A stretch of DNA of 64,000 bases from positions 3,690,501 to 3,754,500 of the forward strand of contig NZ_CP041767.1 of NCBI RefSeq assembly GCF_022026395.1. The letters run 5' to 3'. This DNA comes from Brevibacillus brevis. GTDB lineage: Bacteria; Bacillota; Bacilli; Brevibacillales; Brevibacillaceae. Positions 1-8,828 of this stretch are shown in pieces. The translations under genes were made by a program, and so were the position numbers. Under the pieces are notes generated by a model. It searched no databases. It saw only the letters and a list, made by a program, of their open reading frames with translations, and was not told the origin of the DNA. Each line of letters opens with the position of its first letter. The stretch's first letter is position 1.

Positions 1-1192
1 CAAATGTATTGGAAACAGCCACATGGACGGTCGCCTTGCGCGCATGGTTCGGAACATAATCCAGATCACATTCTGGATCCGGGTTTTCCAAGTTGATTGT
101 TGGAGGCAGTACTTGATCACGCAGCGCATATGCCGTCGCGATTGCCTCGACTCCACCAGTAGCACCCAGCAAATGGCCTGTCATCGATTTGGTCGAGCTG
201 ACAGCCAATTTGTATGCGTGCTCGCCAAACACACGCTTGATCGCTTGTGTTTCTGCGATATCTCCTTGGTCAGTAGAAGTACCATGTGCATTAATATATT
301 GGACTTCTGTTGGATCAACGCCAGCGTCTTTCAGTGCGCTCGCCATGCAACGCGCTGCCCCTTCGCCACCAGGAGATGGAGAAGTAATATGGTGAGCATC
401 TGCACTCATCCCGTAGCCAATGACTTCCGCGATGATCGTTGCTCCACGTTTTTTCGCATGCTCAAGCTCTTCCAGAATCAGAACACCAGCACCTTCGCCC
501 ATTACGAAGCCATCGCGATCTTGGTCAAACGGACGGCTCGCTTTTTGCGGCTCATCGTTTCTGGTGGACATCGCTTTTGCCGAGCAAAAGCCTGCAAATG
601 CCATTGGACGCACCGTTGCTTCTGCTCCACCTGCGATCATGACATCTGCGTGATCGAACTGGATCAGACGCAGTGCATCACCGATCGCATTTGTACCTGT
701 CGCACAAGCGGTAATCGCACTGGATGTTGGTCCTTTTGCACCGTATTGAATAGATACTGCACCAGACGCCATGTTCGCAATCAGCATCGGTATGAAGAAT
801 GGACTCACACGACGCGGTCCTTTTTCCAACAAGACGGAATGCTGTTCTTCCCATGTAGTCAGACCACCGATTCCGGACCCGATGTATACACCCACTCGTT
901 CCGCATTTTCTGGCGTGATCTCCAGTTTTGCATCTTCTACAGCCATTTTGGCAGCAGCTAATCCAAACTGAACGAATCGGTCTGTACGTCGGATATCTTT
1001 CTTGTCCATATACTGCTCAGGATCGAAGTTTTTCACTTCGCCTGCAATTTGTGTTGGATAATCAGAAGCGTCAAAGGCAGCCACACGGTCAATGCCTGAT
1101 TTTCCTTCCAGCAAGCTGTTCCAGAAAGTCTGCGCGTCATTCCCTACTGGAGAAACGACACCAACGCCAGTAATCACCACTCTGCGTTTCAT
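1..1192 (-). CDS. fabF: Beta-ketoacyl-ACP synthase II (partial)
   Basis: Elongating condensing enzyme of type II fatty-acid synthesis; it joins malonyl-ACP to the growing acyl-ACP in the cytosol. About 397 residues are visible, and the gene runs off the window with only some 15 C-terminal residues missing, judged from the usual length near 412. It starts [17 protein letters not shown]. The catalytic Cys lies in [19 protein letters not shown], and the two His residues lie in INAHGTST and [13 protein letters not shown]. The start ATG at 1192 follows an AGAGGTGATTGTA ribosome site. It is the last visible gene of the fap/fab cluster and is separated from acpP by 136 bases that hold a perfect hairpin. 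The absence of the stop is a window edge effect, not a truncation. Confidence 0.97.
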   Translation of the reverse strand, partial: MKRRVVITGVGVVSPVGNDAQTFWNSLLEGKSGIDRVAAFDASDYPTQIAGEVKNFDPEQYMDKKDIRRTDRFVQFGLAAAKMAVEDAKLEITPENAERVGVYIGSGIGGLTTWEEQHSVLLEKGPRRVSPFFIPMLIANMASGAVSIQYGAKGPTSSAITACATGTNAIGDALRLIQFDHADVMIAGGAEATVRPMAFAGFCSAKAMSTRNDEPQKASRPFDQDRDGFVMGEGAGVLILEELEHAKKRGATIIAEVIGYGMSADAHHITSPSPGGEGAARCMASALKDAGVDPTEVQYINAHGTSTDQGDIAETQAIKRVFGEHAYKLAVSSTKSMTGHLLGATGGVEAIATAYALRDQVLPPTINLENPDPECDLDYVPNHARKATVHVAVSNTF

Positions 1193-1291
1193 TACAATCA
1201 CCTCTATATGAAAGTCAGCAGTCAGCTTCTTACATTCACTGCATGCAAAACGTGTATTTATTTGAATTATGTACAGGTGGCTATTGAAGGA

Positions 1292-1316
1292 GAAGTCCCG
1301 TATGGTACGGGACTTC
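1292..1316 (-). promoter_or_regulatory. Perfect hairpin between acpP and fabF
   Basis: The 25 bases form an 11-bp perfect stem (GAAGTCCCGTA) closed by a 3-base loop, directly downstream of the acpP stop in the transcribed direction. No run of T follows it (the minus strand continues TCTCCTTC), so it is not a textbook terminator. A partial attenuator or an mRNA-stabilising or processing element that allows more AcpP than FabF is the likeliest role, but that is inference. Confidence 0.55.
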
Positions 1317-1328
1317 CAACAGATCAAC

Positions 1329-1562
1329 CTACTTGTGAGATTCTATGTATTTAACAACCTCACCAACAGAAGTGATCTTTTCAGCATCTTCGTCGGAAAT
1401 CTCTAAATCAAACTCATCTTCGAGTTCCATTACGAGTTCAACCACATCCAGGGAGTCAGCGCCCAGGTCTTCTTTGAAAGAAGCTTCCAAAGTAATTTTG
1501 GACTCATCTACACCCAGACGATCGACGATGATTTTCTTCACACGCTCCAAAGTATCTGCCAT
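1329..1562 (-). CDS. acpP: Acyl carrier protein
   Basis: A 77-residue acidic carrier that holds growing acyl chains on a phosphopantetheine arm. The arm attaches to the Ser in [15 protein letters not shown], the invariant DSL motif near residue 37. Length and composition match the family exactly. The gene lies 81 bases after fabG and before fabF, as in other Bacillota clusters. The start ATG is preceded by an AGAGGGGGTGAAG ribosome site, among the strongest in this cluster, in keeping with high expression of this protein. Confidence 0.98.
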
Positions 1563-1643
1563 CTTGCTTCACCCCCTCTCCCGTATTATAGTGGATGAGC
1601 TTTCAAAAAACCAGTTTTCAGAAAACGCGCGATGGTTTTCTTC

Positions 1644-2384
1644 CTACATGTACATTCCGCCGTCTACGTGCAGGGTCTGCCCTGTCATGTAGTTGGCTGC
1701 GTCGGATGCCAGGAACAACACGACAGATGCGATATCATCTGTTTGTCCCAAGCGGGCAAGCGGAATTTGGCTTGTGAGTCCTGCTTTGACATCCTCCGGC
1801 AATACAGCAGTCATTTCTGTATCAATAAATCCTGGGGCAACAGCATTCACCGTGATATTGCGACTTGCGAGCTCACGAGCAGCTGTCTTCGTCAAGCCAA
1901 TAACCCCAGCTTTTGCAGCTACGTAGTTAGCTTGTCCAGCGTTCCCCAAAACACCTACCACAGAAGTGATGTTGATGATTTTGCCTGAACGCTGCTTCAT
2001 CATTGGGCGGGTCGCTGCCTTTACGCAGTTGAATACACCCTTCAGATTCGTCGCAATGACATCATCCCACTCGTCTTCTTTCATGCGCATAATCAAGTTG
2101 TCGCGAGTGATTCCCGCATTGTTCACGAGAATATCAATTGCACCAAAATGATCCAAAGCAGCTTTGAACATGTCGTTGACATCTTCTGTAGAAGAAACGT
2201 TCGCACGAATCATGATGGCATCGCGGCCCATTTCTTTAATAAGGGAAACAGTCTCACTCGCTGCCGCTTCACTACCTGCGTAATTGACAACTACATTCGC
2301 GCCAGCTTCTGCCAGCTTCAATGCAATTGCACGCCCAATACCACGGGAAGCCCCTGTGACCAGTGCTGTTTTTCCTGTTAACAT
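1644..2384 (-). CDS. fabG: 3-oxoacyl-ACP reductase
   Basis: NADPH-dependent reductase of the fatty-acid elongation cycle, a 246-residue short-chain dehydrogenase. The nucleotide-binding [12 protein letters not shown] motif is near residue 11. NNAG is near 88, and the catalytic Ser, Tyr and Lys lie in NITSVVG and [10 protein letters not shown]. The C-terminus ends [12 protein letters not shown], as in close homologues. The start overlaps the last codons of fabD by 7 bases, which suggests translational coupling. Confidence 0.98.
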   Translation of the reverse strand: MLTGKTALVTGASRGIGRAIALKLAEAGANVVVNYAGSEAAASETVSLIKEMGRDAIMIRANVSSTEDVNDMFKAALDHFGAIDILVNNAGITRDNLIMRMKEDEWDDVIATNLKGVFNCVKAATRPMMKQRSGKIINITSVVGVLGNAGQANYVAAKAGVIGLTKTAARELASRNITVNAVAPGFIDTEMTAVLPEDVKAGLTSQIPLARLGQTDDIASVVLFLASDAANYMTGQTLHVDGGMYM

Positions 2385-3328
2385 AGTACCCCTCCGTTCA
2401 AAAGCTCAGTAAGCGAATCCATGTCCTGCACAGAGATAATCGTCGTATCCGCTGGTGCGATTTTCTTGATTAAACCGGCCAAAACTTTTCCTGGACCGAT
2501 TTCCACAAAGGTTGTCACCCCTGCTTCGACCATCCATTGTACAGAATCCTCCCACAAAACTGGAGCGGAAACTTGTTGAACCAATTGATCTACAATGATT
2601 GTAGCCTCAGATACTGGTCTAGCCGTTACGTTTGCCACAACAGGCACGGTCGCTTCTTGTACCGTAACGCCAGCCAAGACAGCTTGCAGCTTCTCTGCTG
2701 CCGGCTGCATCAAGCTCGAGTGGAACGGACCGCTTACATTCAATGGAAGGACACGCTTTGCGCCCGCTTCCTTCGCTTTTTCACCGGCCAACTTCACACC
2801 TTCAGCAGAACCAGAGATGACAATTTGCCCTGGGCAGTTCATGTTCGCTAATTGAACAGGATGTCCAGCTGCTGTTACCTCTTCGCAAACCGCATGCAGT
2901 GCCGCGCGATCCATGTTCAAGACAGCAGCCATAGCACCTTGTCCCGCTGGCACCGCTTCTTCCATGAACTGACCACGAGCTCGCACAGTTTTGACTGCAT
3001 CTGCAAAGGACAAAGCCCCTGCCGCGACCAAAGCAGAATACTCACCCAAGCTATGACCTGCTACGAACGCAGGCTTATAGTCAGGCAACTTTTCTTTCAA
3101 TGCTGCGAAAACAGTGATGCTTGCTGTCAAAATAGCTGGCTGTGTGTTTGCTGTCAGCTTCAATTCCTCTTCTGGTCCTGCAAAACACAGTCCCGACAAG
3201 GAAAAGCCGAGTGCTTCATCAGCCTGCTCAAATATATGACGGGCCGCTTCCGATTGTTCGGAGAGAGCTTGCCCCATTCCTACAAATTGTGAACCTTGCC
3301 CCGGAAAAACAAAGGCTACTTTTCCCAT
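2378..3328 (-). CDS. fabD: Malonyl-CoA:ACP transacylase
   Basis: Moves malonate from CoA to ACP to supply the elongation cycle. The 316-residue product begins [14 protein letters not shown] and has the [10 protein letters not shown] nucleophile motif (active Ser near residue 90), followed by the catalytic His in [10 protein letters not shown]. An in-frame GTG lies 19 codons upstream, but I chose the ATG at 3328 because AAGGGAG sits at a good distance before it and the extra residues fall inside the end of fabH. The gene begins two bases after the fabH stop, a tight operon arrangement. Confidence 0.95.
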   Translation of the reverse strand: MGKVAFVFPGQGSQFVGMGQALSEQSEAARHIFEQADEALGFSLSGLCFAGPEEELKLTANTQPAILTASITVFAALKEKLPDYKPAFVAGHSLGEYSALVAAGALSFADAVKTVRARGQFMEEAVPAGQGAMAAVLNMDRAALHAVCEEVTAAGHPVQLANMNCPGQIVISGSAEGVKLAGEKAKEAGAKRVLPLNVSGPFHSSLMQPAAEKLQAVLAGVTVQEATVPVVANVTARPVSEATIIVDQLVQQVSAPVLWEDSVQWMVEAGVTTFVEIGPGKVLAGLIKKIAPADTTIISVQDMDSLTELLNGGVLC

Positions 3329-3330
3329 TC

Positions 3331-4356
3331 CTACTTGCTCCCTTCTGCCGGAGTCGTGCACCACTTCAAGAGCGTCGCTCCCCAAGTCAAGCCGCCACCA
3401 AACCCAACCAGGATCAGGTTATCGCCTTCTTTTACACGACCAGCCTTTACTGCTTCATCCAACGCTACAGGAATAGACGCAGAGGACATGTTTCCATAAC
3501 GATCCAGGTTGATCGCTACTTTATCCTCAGACAAACCAAAGCGCTGTACGGCAGAGTCGATGATTCGTTTGTTTGCCTGATGCGGTACCAACAGGTCGAT
3601 CTCATCCTTCGATACGCCCGCTTTGGACAAGACAGCCTCTGTTGCAGAATTCATGACGCGAACGGCGAATTTGAAAACTTCTCCGCCTGCCATGTAGAGA
3701 TAATGCAGGCCTTGTTCGACAGACTCAGCAGATGCAGGCGTTCTGGAACCACCTGCTGGCAAGCACAAGAGGGACCCGCCTGATCCATCTGCACCGAGCT
3801 CAAAGGACTGGAAGCCGTATCCCTCAGTAACTTCACCGATAACAGCCGCACCTGCACCGTCTCCGAACAAGACGCATGTATTTCGATCTTTGTAATTCGT
3901 AATTTTGGACAAGGTCTCAACGCCTACGACCAATACTTTTTTATACAAACCGTTTTGGATGAACTGAGTCGCTGTTGTAATTCCGTACAAAAAGCCTGTG
4001 CAAGCCGCGGAAAGATCCATGGCAGCCGCACGTGTAGCACCCAGCTTTTCTTGCAGCAAGCAAGCAGTAGACGGGAACGACATGTCAGGCGTTACAGTTG
4101 CGACAATGATCATATCCAGCTGTTCCGCGCTGATGTTTGCTTTCTCGAGCGCTTCTTTGGCAGCCTCGTAAGCCAAGTCGGAGGAAGCTTGCTCCGGTGA
4201 GCTAATGCGGCGTTCTCTGATTCCGGTACGGGAAACAATCCACTCATCAGAGGTTTCCACCATTTTCTCCAGATCAAAGTTCGTCAACACCCGCTCCGGG
4301 GTATAAGAGCCTGTAGACAAAATTCCTACTGAACGCTTTGTACTCATCTGCTTCAC
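3331..4356 (-). CDS. fabH: Beta-ketoacyl-ACP synthase III
   Basis: Starts fatty-acid chains by condensing an acyl-CoA primer (in Bacillota often branched) with malonyl-ACP. The thiolase-fold protein has its catalytic Cys in DLSAACTGFLYG, His in LVPHQANKRI and Asn in YGNMSSAS. The GTG at 4356 overlaps the plsX stop as GTGA and has a GGGAG site 7 bases upstream; an ATG nine bases further in (4347) is the alternative. At 341 residues it is longer than the roughly 312-325 usual, with an extended C-terminal tail (TTPAEGSK). In B. subtilis fabHA sits with fabF elsewhere; here it is inside the fapR-plsX-fabD operon. Confidence 0.96.
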   Translation of the reverse strand: MKQMSTKRSVGILSTGSYTPERVLTNFDLEKMVETSDEWIVSRTGIRERRISSPEQASSDLAYEAAKEALEKANISAEQLDMIIVATVTPDMSFPSTACLLQEKLGATRAAAMDLSAACTGFLYGITTATQFIQNGLYKKVLVVGVETLSKITNYKDRNTCVLFGDGAGAAVIGEVTEGYGFQSFELGADGSGGSLLCLPAGGSRTPASAESVEQGLHYLYMAGGEVFKFAVRVMNSATEAVLSKAGVSKDEIDLLVPHQANKRIIDSAVQRFGLSEDKVAINLDRYGNMSSASIPVALDEAVKAGRVKEGDNLILVGFGGGLTWGATLLKWCTTPAEGSK

Positions 4357-5360
4357 TCGCTTTCTCCCAAAGTATTTTTCTGTAATGATTGCTGGATAAT
4401 CTCGTTCACGTCCTGCTGAATAAACCGCGTTGCACTGACAATCGCGTTTTTCATCGCACGCTCATTTGAGGAACCGTGGGCCTTGATCACAGGGGATTTC
4501 AGTCCCAGCAAGGGAGCACCACCGTATTCCGCATAATCCATTTTCTTTTTAAAGCGTACCAATCCTGGTTTCAGAATGGCAGCTCCTAGCTTATTAATCA
4601 GGCTGGAAGTAAACTCCTGCTTTAACTGCGAAAAGATTGTGGAGGCAGCACCCTCTACGGCCTTTAACAAAACATTTCCTACAAAGCCGTCGCATACGAG
4701 CACATCACAGGCTCCTTGCATAACATCGCGTGCTTCCACATTTCCTACAAAGTTCAAGTCAGCTTCTTGAAGGAGAGGAAAAACGGCTTTCGTCAATTCA
4801 TTCCCTTTTCCTTCTTCCGTTCCGACATTCAGCAAGCCTACTGTCGGCTGCTTGAAGCCCAACACTTTTTCAGCGTACAAGCTCCCCATCAGCGCGTACT
4901 GGACAAGCTGATGCGGCTTGGCATCCATATTGGCTCCGACGTCCAGCGTCAGTGTTACACGGCCTTTTGTATTCGGGATATAGGCACAAAGCGCCGGGCG
5001 CTCGATTCCATCCATGCGACCTGCGTACAGCAAGCCCGCTGTCATTAAAGCACCCGTATTCCCAGCCGAGATCATCGCGTCAACTTTTTTCTCGCGCGCC
5101 ATCTCAACAGCTACAACCAGCGAAGAATTTTTCTTACGCCGAACTGCTCGAACCGGTTCATCATCTGGCAAAATCACTTCCGCTGCAGGAACAATTTCAA
5201 TATTTGCCGGAATATCCTGCGGCAAGTGGTTCCGAATAGCCTGTTCATCTCCCACCAATACAACTGTAATGGCCGGGTTTTCCTTGATGGCAGCAAGCGC
5301 CCCTAATACTGTACTCTTCGGTGCGTGATCGCCGCCCATCGCATCCACTGCAATTCGCAA
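4353..5360 (-). CDS. plsX: Phosphate acyltransferase PlsX
   Basis: Makes acyl-phosphate from acyl-ACP, the first committed step to phosphatidic acid, and thereby links fatty-acid and phospholipid synthesis at the membrane surface. The 335-residue product carries the family opening RIAVDAMGGDHAP and later GNTGALM and GFVGNVLLK motifs. I place the start at TTG 5360: a near-perfect AAGGAGGA site, embedded in the fapR stop, lies 8 bases before it, and translation then begins at the family-typical LRIAVDAMGG. A longer reading from 5384 overlaps fapR and has no such site. It sits in one operon with fapR and fabH. Confidence 0.95.
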   Translation of the reverse strand: MRIAVDAMGGDHAPKSTVLGALAAIKENPAITVVLVGDEQAIRNHLPQDIPANIEIVPAAEVILPDDEPVRAVRRKKNSSLVVAVEMAREKKVDAMISAGNTGALMTAGLLYAGRMDGIERPALCAYIPNTKGRVTLTLDVGANMDAKPHQLVQYALMGSLYAEKVLGFKQPTVGLLNVGTEEGKGNELTKAVFPLLQEADLNFVGNVEARDVMQGACDVLVCDGFVGNVLLKAVEGAASTIFSQLKQEFTSSLINKLGAAILKPGLVRFKKKMDYAEYGGAPLLGLKSPVIKAHGSSNERAMKNAIVSATRFIQQDVNEIIQQSLQKNTLGESE

Positions 5361-5373
5361 CCGTGACTCCTCC

Positions 5374-5964
5374 TTACTCCTCATCCATGCTGTTATGGTA
5401 GCTCGACATTTCTACTACACGGAAGGTTGCCGTAAAGACCAATTCACCCTGAACCTTCGTCTCTACACGCACCTTGCATTCGTCGCCGTTACGGCTCCTC
5501 ACCACTGCTTTTGCAACCAGCTTTTCCCCTGCTCGTACAGGACGGACAAAGCGGATTCTCGCTGTAGCTGTCAACGCTACCTCTGCGTTGATTACGGCAA
5601 CTGCCAATGAGTTGGCCTGAGCAAATATATAATGCCCTCGGGCAATTTGTGTTTTCGAAAAAACATGCTCTTCTTTAATTTCCAATACGGAAATGGCCTG
5701 TGAATCGAGCTGTAGATCAATAATCTCACCGATGATTTCATCGATGCCCAATGATTTTACAGGATCAAGACTTTTCTCTGCGACTGTCTTGATTCGTTCA
5801 CGCAGCTCCGGTATGCCTAATTCCAGTCTGTCTAAGCGTATGGTTTGAATACTGACACGAAATAACTCAGCCAGATCTTCGTCCGTCGCAAATGGGTTAT
5901 CCGCCAGATACTGCACTAAGCGGGACTGGCGATCTTTTTTTGGCAAGCGGGCGATGCTGAACAC
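5374..5964 (-). CDS. fapR: Fatty-acid and phospholipid regulator FapR
   Basis: Repressor of lipid synthesis genes that is released by malonyl-CoA. The N-terminal helix-turn-helix is recognisable around residues 25-55 ([20 protein letters not shown]), and the C-terminal hot-dog fold follows, with the effector-binding region around [18 protein letters not shown]. At 196 residues it is near the family length (about 188). The start is uncertain: GTG at 5964 directly follows AAGGGG without usual spacing, and TTG at 5946 has a long spacing of about 15. It is first in the lipid operon and has a FapR-like palindrome upstream, so it probably represses itself. Confidence 0.95.
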   Translation of the reverse strand: MFSIARLPKKDRQSRLVQYLADNPFATDEDLAELFRVSIQTIRLDRLELGIPELRERIKTVAEKSLDPVKSLGIDEIIGEIIDLQLDSQAISVLEIKEEHVFSKTQIARGHYIFAQANSLAVAVINAEVALTATARIRFVRPVRAGEKLVAKAVVRSRNGDECKVRVETKVQGELVFTATFRVVEMSSYHNSMDEE

Positions 5965-6011
5965 CCCCTTAAGCAGGATTCAGTTGTACTATGTATGATT
6001 GCGATCTGTTT

Positions 6012-6029
6012 TTAATACCTGGTACCAAA
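6012..6029. promoter_or_regulatory. FapR operator-like palindrome
   Basis: The sequence TTAATACCTGGTACCAAA is a near-palindrome centred on TACC/GGTA, about 50 bases before fapR. It matches the known type of FapR box (TTAGTACC followed by a complementary half). FapR boxes lie in front of fapR-plsX operons in Bacillus, so autoregulation of the whole fab cluster is the natural reading. Binding itself is not shown by the sequence. Confidence 0.75.
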
Positions 6030-6091
6030 ACACAGTATACGGGAGAAGATGTGGAATTACAAGTATCGATCACGAAATTAGGTAGCCATCC

Positions 6092-7060
6092 CTAACGGTA
6101 AATGAGACGAATGATCTCCTCAATCCCCGGTTCTTTCATCTGGATGTCCAAAGGCTCACCCCAACTCGCCACCTCGGCAAGGATTCGCGGCGAAGAAATT
6201 TTTCCTTTGTCGAAGTAAATCGAAAGCACATTCTCAGATAGCTCCATCCGCTCAATTCCCTCTAGCTCGTAAAGCTTTTCAGGCGGTTGTCGAAATTCGA
6301 TTCGTATGAGGCTTGGCAGCCCTATCTGGTGTCGCAAATCAGCCAAGCTCGTATCCATCATCTTTTTGCCATGATTGATCACGATAATCCGGTTGCAGAG
6401 TTGTTCAATATCATCCATATCATGAGTCGTCAAAAGAATCGTCTTCTTCTGGGTCTGATTCACTTCTTTCAAAAAAGCTCTGATGCGAGTCTTCGCGACC
6501 ACATCCAACCCAATCGTAGGCTCGTCCAAAAACAGGACAGGCGGATCATGCAGCAGCGCCGCCGCCAAATCAGCTCTCATCCGTTGTCCTAACGACAATT
6601 TACGCACTGGCGTATCAAGGAATTCATGGAGGTCCAGCAGTTCCTGATACACCTCCATCGATCGCCGATACGCGCTGTCGTCAATTTTGTACATCGCTTG
6701 CAAAATTTCGAAGGAATCTCTGACTGGCAAATCCCACCATAGCTGTGTTCGCTGCCCGAATACTACTCCGATCTGCGAGGCTACTTGAATTCTTTCCCGC
6801 TGCGGACTATATCCACCTATTCGTATTTCCCCCTGACTGGGATGAAGAATTCCCGCCAGCATTTTGATTGTCGTCGATTTTCCAGCGCCATTCGGCCCGA
6901 TATATCCCACGAACTCGCCTCTGTCAATGGAAAAGGAGATATCGTGGACGGCTTTGACTTCCCTTCGTTCACGAGAAAAGAGTGTTCGTAGAGAAGCAAA
7001 GCGCCCCTCCTTCGCTTGATTCAGGAAAAATGATTTTTCGATGTGCTCTGCTTCTATCAT
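6092..7060 (-). CDS. ABC exporter ATPase subunit
   Basis: A 322-residue ATP-binding subunit of an ABC-2 type exporter. It has a Walker A motif GPNGAGKSTTIK near residue 57, a signature KLSLGQRMRADLA near 155, a Walker B LFLDEPTIGLD near 175 and a switch His in LLTTHDMDD. The N-terminal extension, with SLRTLFSRERREVKAVHDISF, is typical of the COG4586 group of uncharacterised transporters, which pair with two distinct permeases exactly as found here. The substrate is unknown. The start overlaps nothing and is 11 bases from the preceding permease gene, so the three genes form one operon. Confidence 0.93.
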   Translation of the reverse strand: MIEAEHIEKSFFLNQAKEGRFASLRTLFSRERREVKAVHDISFSIDRGEFVGYIGPNGAGKSTTIKMLAGILHPSQGEIRIGGYSPQRERIQVASQIGVVFGQRTQLWWDLPVRDSFEILQAMYKIDDSAYRRSMEVYQELLDLHEFLDTPVRKLSLGQRMRADLAAALLHDPPVLFLDEPTIGLDVVAKTRIRAFLKEVNQTQKKTILLTTHDMDDIEQLCNRIIVINHGKKMMDTSLADLRHQIGLPSLIRIEFRQPPEKLYELEGIERMELSENVLSIYFDKGKISSPRILAEVASWGEPLDIQMKEPGIEEIIRLIYR

Positions 7061-7071
7061 GTTACCCCTCC

Positions 7072-7860
7072 TTAGCTCCCTGTACTATGGTAGTGTCGAA
7101 TCCCGACATTCCACAGCATACGAGCGAAATAAAAAGCACTCGCTGCAGCTACTGGGGTGAGTATCGGATAAAACCATTCGCCCCCTTTGCCCAACAGCGT
7201 CAACATTGGCAAATAATTCATATACGCAATCGGAATCGCTGAGAAAAAGAGCCATTTGAGCCAGTTTGGATATAGCCCGATCGGATAATTGGAAGCATTG
7301 GCTGGTGCATAAATGGTAAAGGTCAGCATGTCTTTCATCTGATGCGTCCAAAAGGCGACCCCAGCCGTAGCAAGACCAATGGAGAAATAGATCACTCCGC
7401 CAGACAAAATGGCAACCGGTGAGAATAGCACCAACCCCATGATCGATTGCCCTTCCGCCGCAAGACCCGACAAGGAGATGACCAAAACAGACACCCCTTG
7501 CACCAACCCTCCCACTCTCGATAAATCAAGATTACGTGTCAATAGCAGAAGCAAAGGTGAAACAGGCCGGATGAGCAATTGATCGAGCTCCCCTTGTACG
7601 ATGTACTTCTCAAAGTCGTTAATTTCCGGAGCAAACAGTCGATACAAGGAGACAGATGCCGAGGAAATCCCGTAAAGCATCCCAACCTCGTAAATATTCC
7701 ACCCGACCACATCGTGAAATCGGTACAAAATCGCAGAGAGAATAATAAAATCAAGCACCATAATCATTCCGGTCGTGGCAGCGCTCGTGACAAAATTTAT
7801 CTTGTATTGCATTTGCGAGCGAATGCTGGCCGCAATCAGTTTGCGATAGAGGGCAAACAT
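7072..7860 (-). CDS. ABC-2 type permease (COG3694-like)
   Basis: A 262-residue integral membrane protein with about six hydrophobic segments, beginning MFALYRKLIAASIRSQMQYK. It includes the conserved stretch FEKYIVQGELDQLLIRPVSPLL, found in the COG3694 permeases of heterodimeric ABC-2 exporters. It lies between its ATPase and a second permease with gaps of only 4 and 11 bases. It probably forms half of the transmembrane channel; the cargo cannot be told from sequence. Confidence 0.9.
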   Translation of the reverse strand: MFALYRKLIAASIRSQMQYKINFVTSAATTGMIMVLDFIILSAILYRFHDVVGWNIYEVGMLYGISSASVSLYRLFAPEINDFEKYIVQGELDQLLIRPVSPLLLLLTRNLDLSRVGGLVQGVSVLVISLSGLAAEGQSIMGLVLFSPVAILSGGVIYFSIGLATAGVAFWTHQMKDMLTFTIYAPANASNYPIGLYPNWLKWLFFSAIPIAYMNYLPMLTLLGKGGEWFYPILTPVAAASAFYFARMLWNVGIRHYHSTGS

Positions 7861-7864
7861 ATGG

Positions 7865-8644
7865 TTATCCTCCTTGAATTTCTAGCTTTCTTCTTGCCAT
7901 GTTCGTCACCAATAAAGCAACTACCGTTAAAGCGAGCGCCCATCCAGCTTGGACTAGCATGCCATAAGGAGGAGCAAGCTCTAGCAAGGTCATGACTGGA
8001 TAATAAATCATCGCGGAAAAGGGCAAATAAGGCGCTACCTTTCCAATCATCCCGGGCATCAAGTCGATCGGAATCATTTGTCCACCTAACCCAAAGATCA
8101 ACGACAAAAGAATGAGATGTACCCAGCGGATTTCTGTGGTCCAGAAGGAAGAAATGCCCGCGAGATAAAAGAGTAACATGCCTACGTACGTTCCTAGCAG
8201 AAGCGAGAGGATAAACCAGAAGTAAGTGAACAGATGGGAGGGAAAAAAGAAGCCTACCGCTAATCCTAGCAGCAAGCCAATCGGAACACTTCGGTAACAA
8301 GCATTGTACAAAAGTCGTCCAAACTCCTGACTGAGCATGTACCAGAGATAATGAACAGGCTTGATCATATCCAGACTGACAGCCCCGCTCCTTACCGCTA
8401 TTTGCACATTCAGACCTGGGGACAGAAAAGTTGTCATCCAGAGAACGCTTTGGCAAATCGCGATGTAATACCCCATCGTTTTGACATCATACGGGCCATA
8501 TACTTGTTTTCCAGAAAGGACACCCGTCCAAATGGCAATAAAAACAAGCCCAAAAATCGAGCTTGCGACATTGTTGACGACATGCGATAAACGATACTGA
8601 AGATTTCGACGATAGCTCTTGCGAATAATCCGCCAATAGACCAT
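7865..8644 (-). CDS. ABC-2 type permease (COG4587-like)
   Basis: A 259-residue membrane protein beginning MVYWRIIRKSYRRNLQYRLS, with six predicted hydrophobic spans and a conserved VSLDMIKPVHYLWYMLSQEFG cytoplasmic stretch comparable to the one in its partner permease. It is first in the three-gene operon. The ATG follows a GGAGGGTTCT ribosome site. The combination of COG4587, COG3694 and COG4586 subunits is a recurrent exporter set in Bacillota with no established substrate. Confidence 0.9.
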   Translation of the reverse strand: MVYWRIIRKSYRRNLQYRLSHVVNNVASSIFGLVFIAIWTGVLSGKQVYGPYDVKTMGYYIAICQSVLWMTTFLSPGLNVQIAVRSGAVSLDMIKPVHYLWYMLSQEFGRLLYNACYRSVPIGLLLGLAVGFFFPSHLFTYFWFILSLLLGTYVGMLLFYLAGISSFWTTEIRWVHLILLSLIFGLGGQMIPIDLMPGMIGKVAPYLPFSAMIYYPVMTLLELAPPYGMLVQAGWALALTVVALLVTNMARRKLEIQGG

Positions 8645-8704
8645 AGAACCCTCCTCTTGGAAAAGTCAGGATTACCAGAATAGCAGGGGCGGTACACAAA
8701 TGCA

Positions 8705-8746
8705 AGAAAAAAAGAAAGAGTCCTTCCCATTTGAAGGACTCTTTCT
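8705..8746 (-). terminator. Intrinsic terminator of the DeoR gene
   Basis: A 14-bp perfect stem (AGAAAGAGTCCTTC) with a 6-base loop is followed on the minus strand by a run of seven T. It lies 80 bases past the stop of the DeoR-family gene and separates that gene from the ABC exporter operon. Confidence 0.88.
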
Positions 8747-8828
8747 GATAAATCCATTTGCTGTCACGCTGGTCACCCATTCACGCCAGCCAAATGGAAC
8801 TTATCCTCTTTTTTATGGATCAATAGCT

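Noticed and set aside
23..961. 312-codon plus-strand open frame across fabF
   Set aside because: It is antisense to fabF, has no ribosome site or family motif, and its composition (Cys/His/Arg-rich) is that of a shadow frame.
3142..3783. 213-codon plus-strand frame across fabD and fabH
   Set aside because: Antisense to two well-supported enzymes; no domain content.
6092..8644. ABC exporter as a bacteriocin or antibiotic self-immunity system
   Set aside because: No peptide, two-component system or biosynthesis gene lies beside it; the COG4586/4587/3694 set is common and of unknown substrate.
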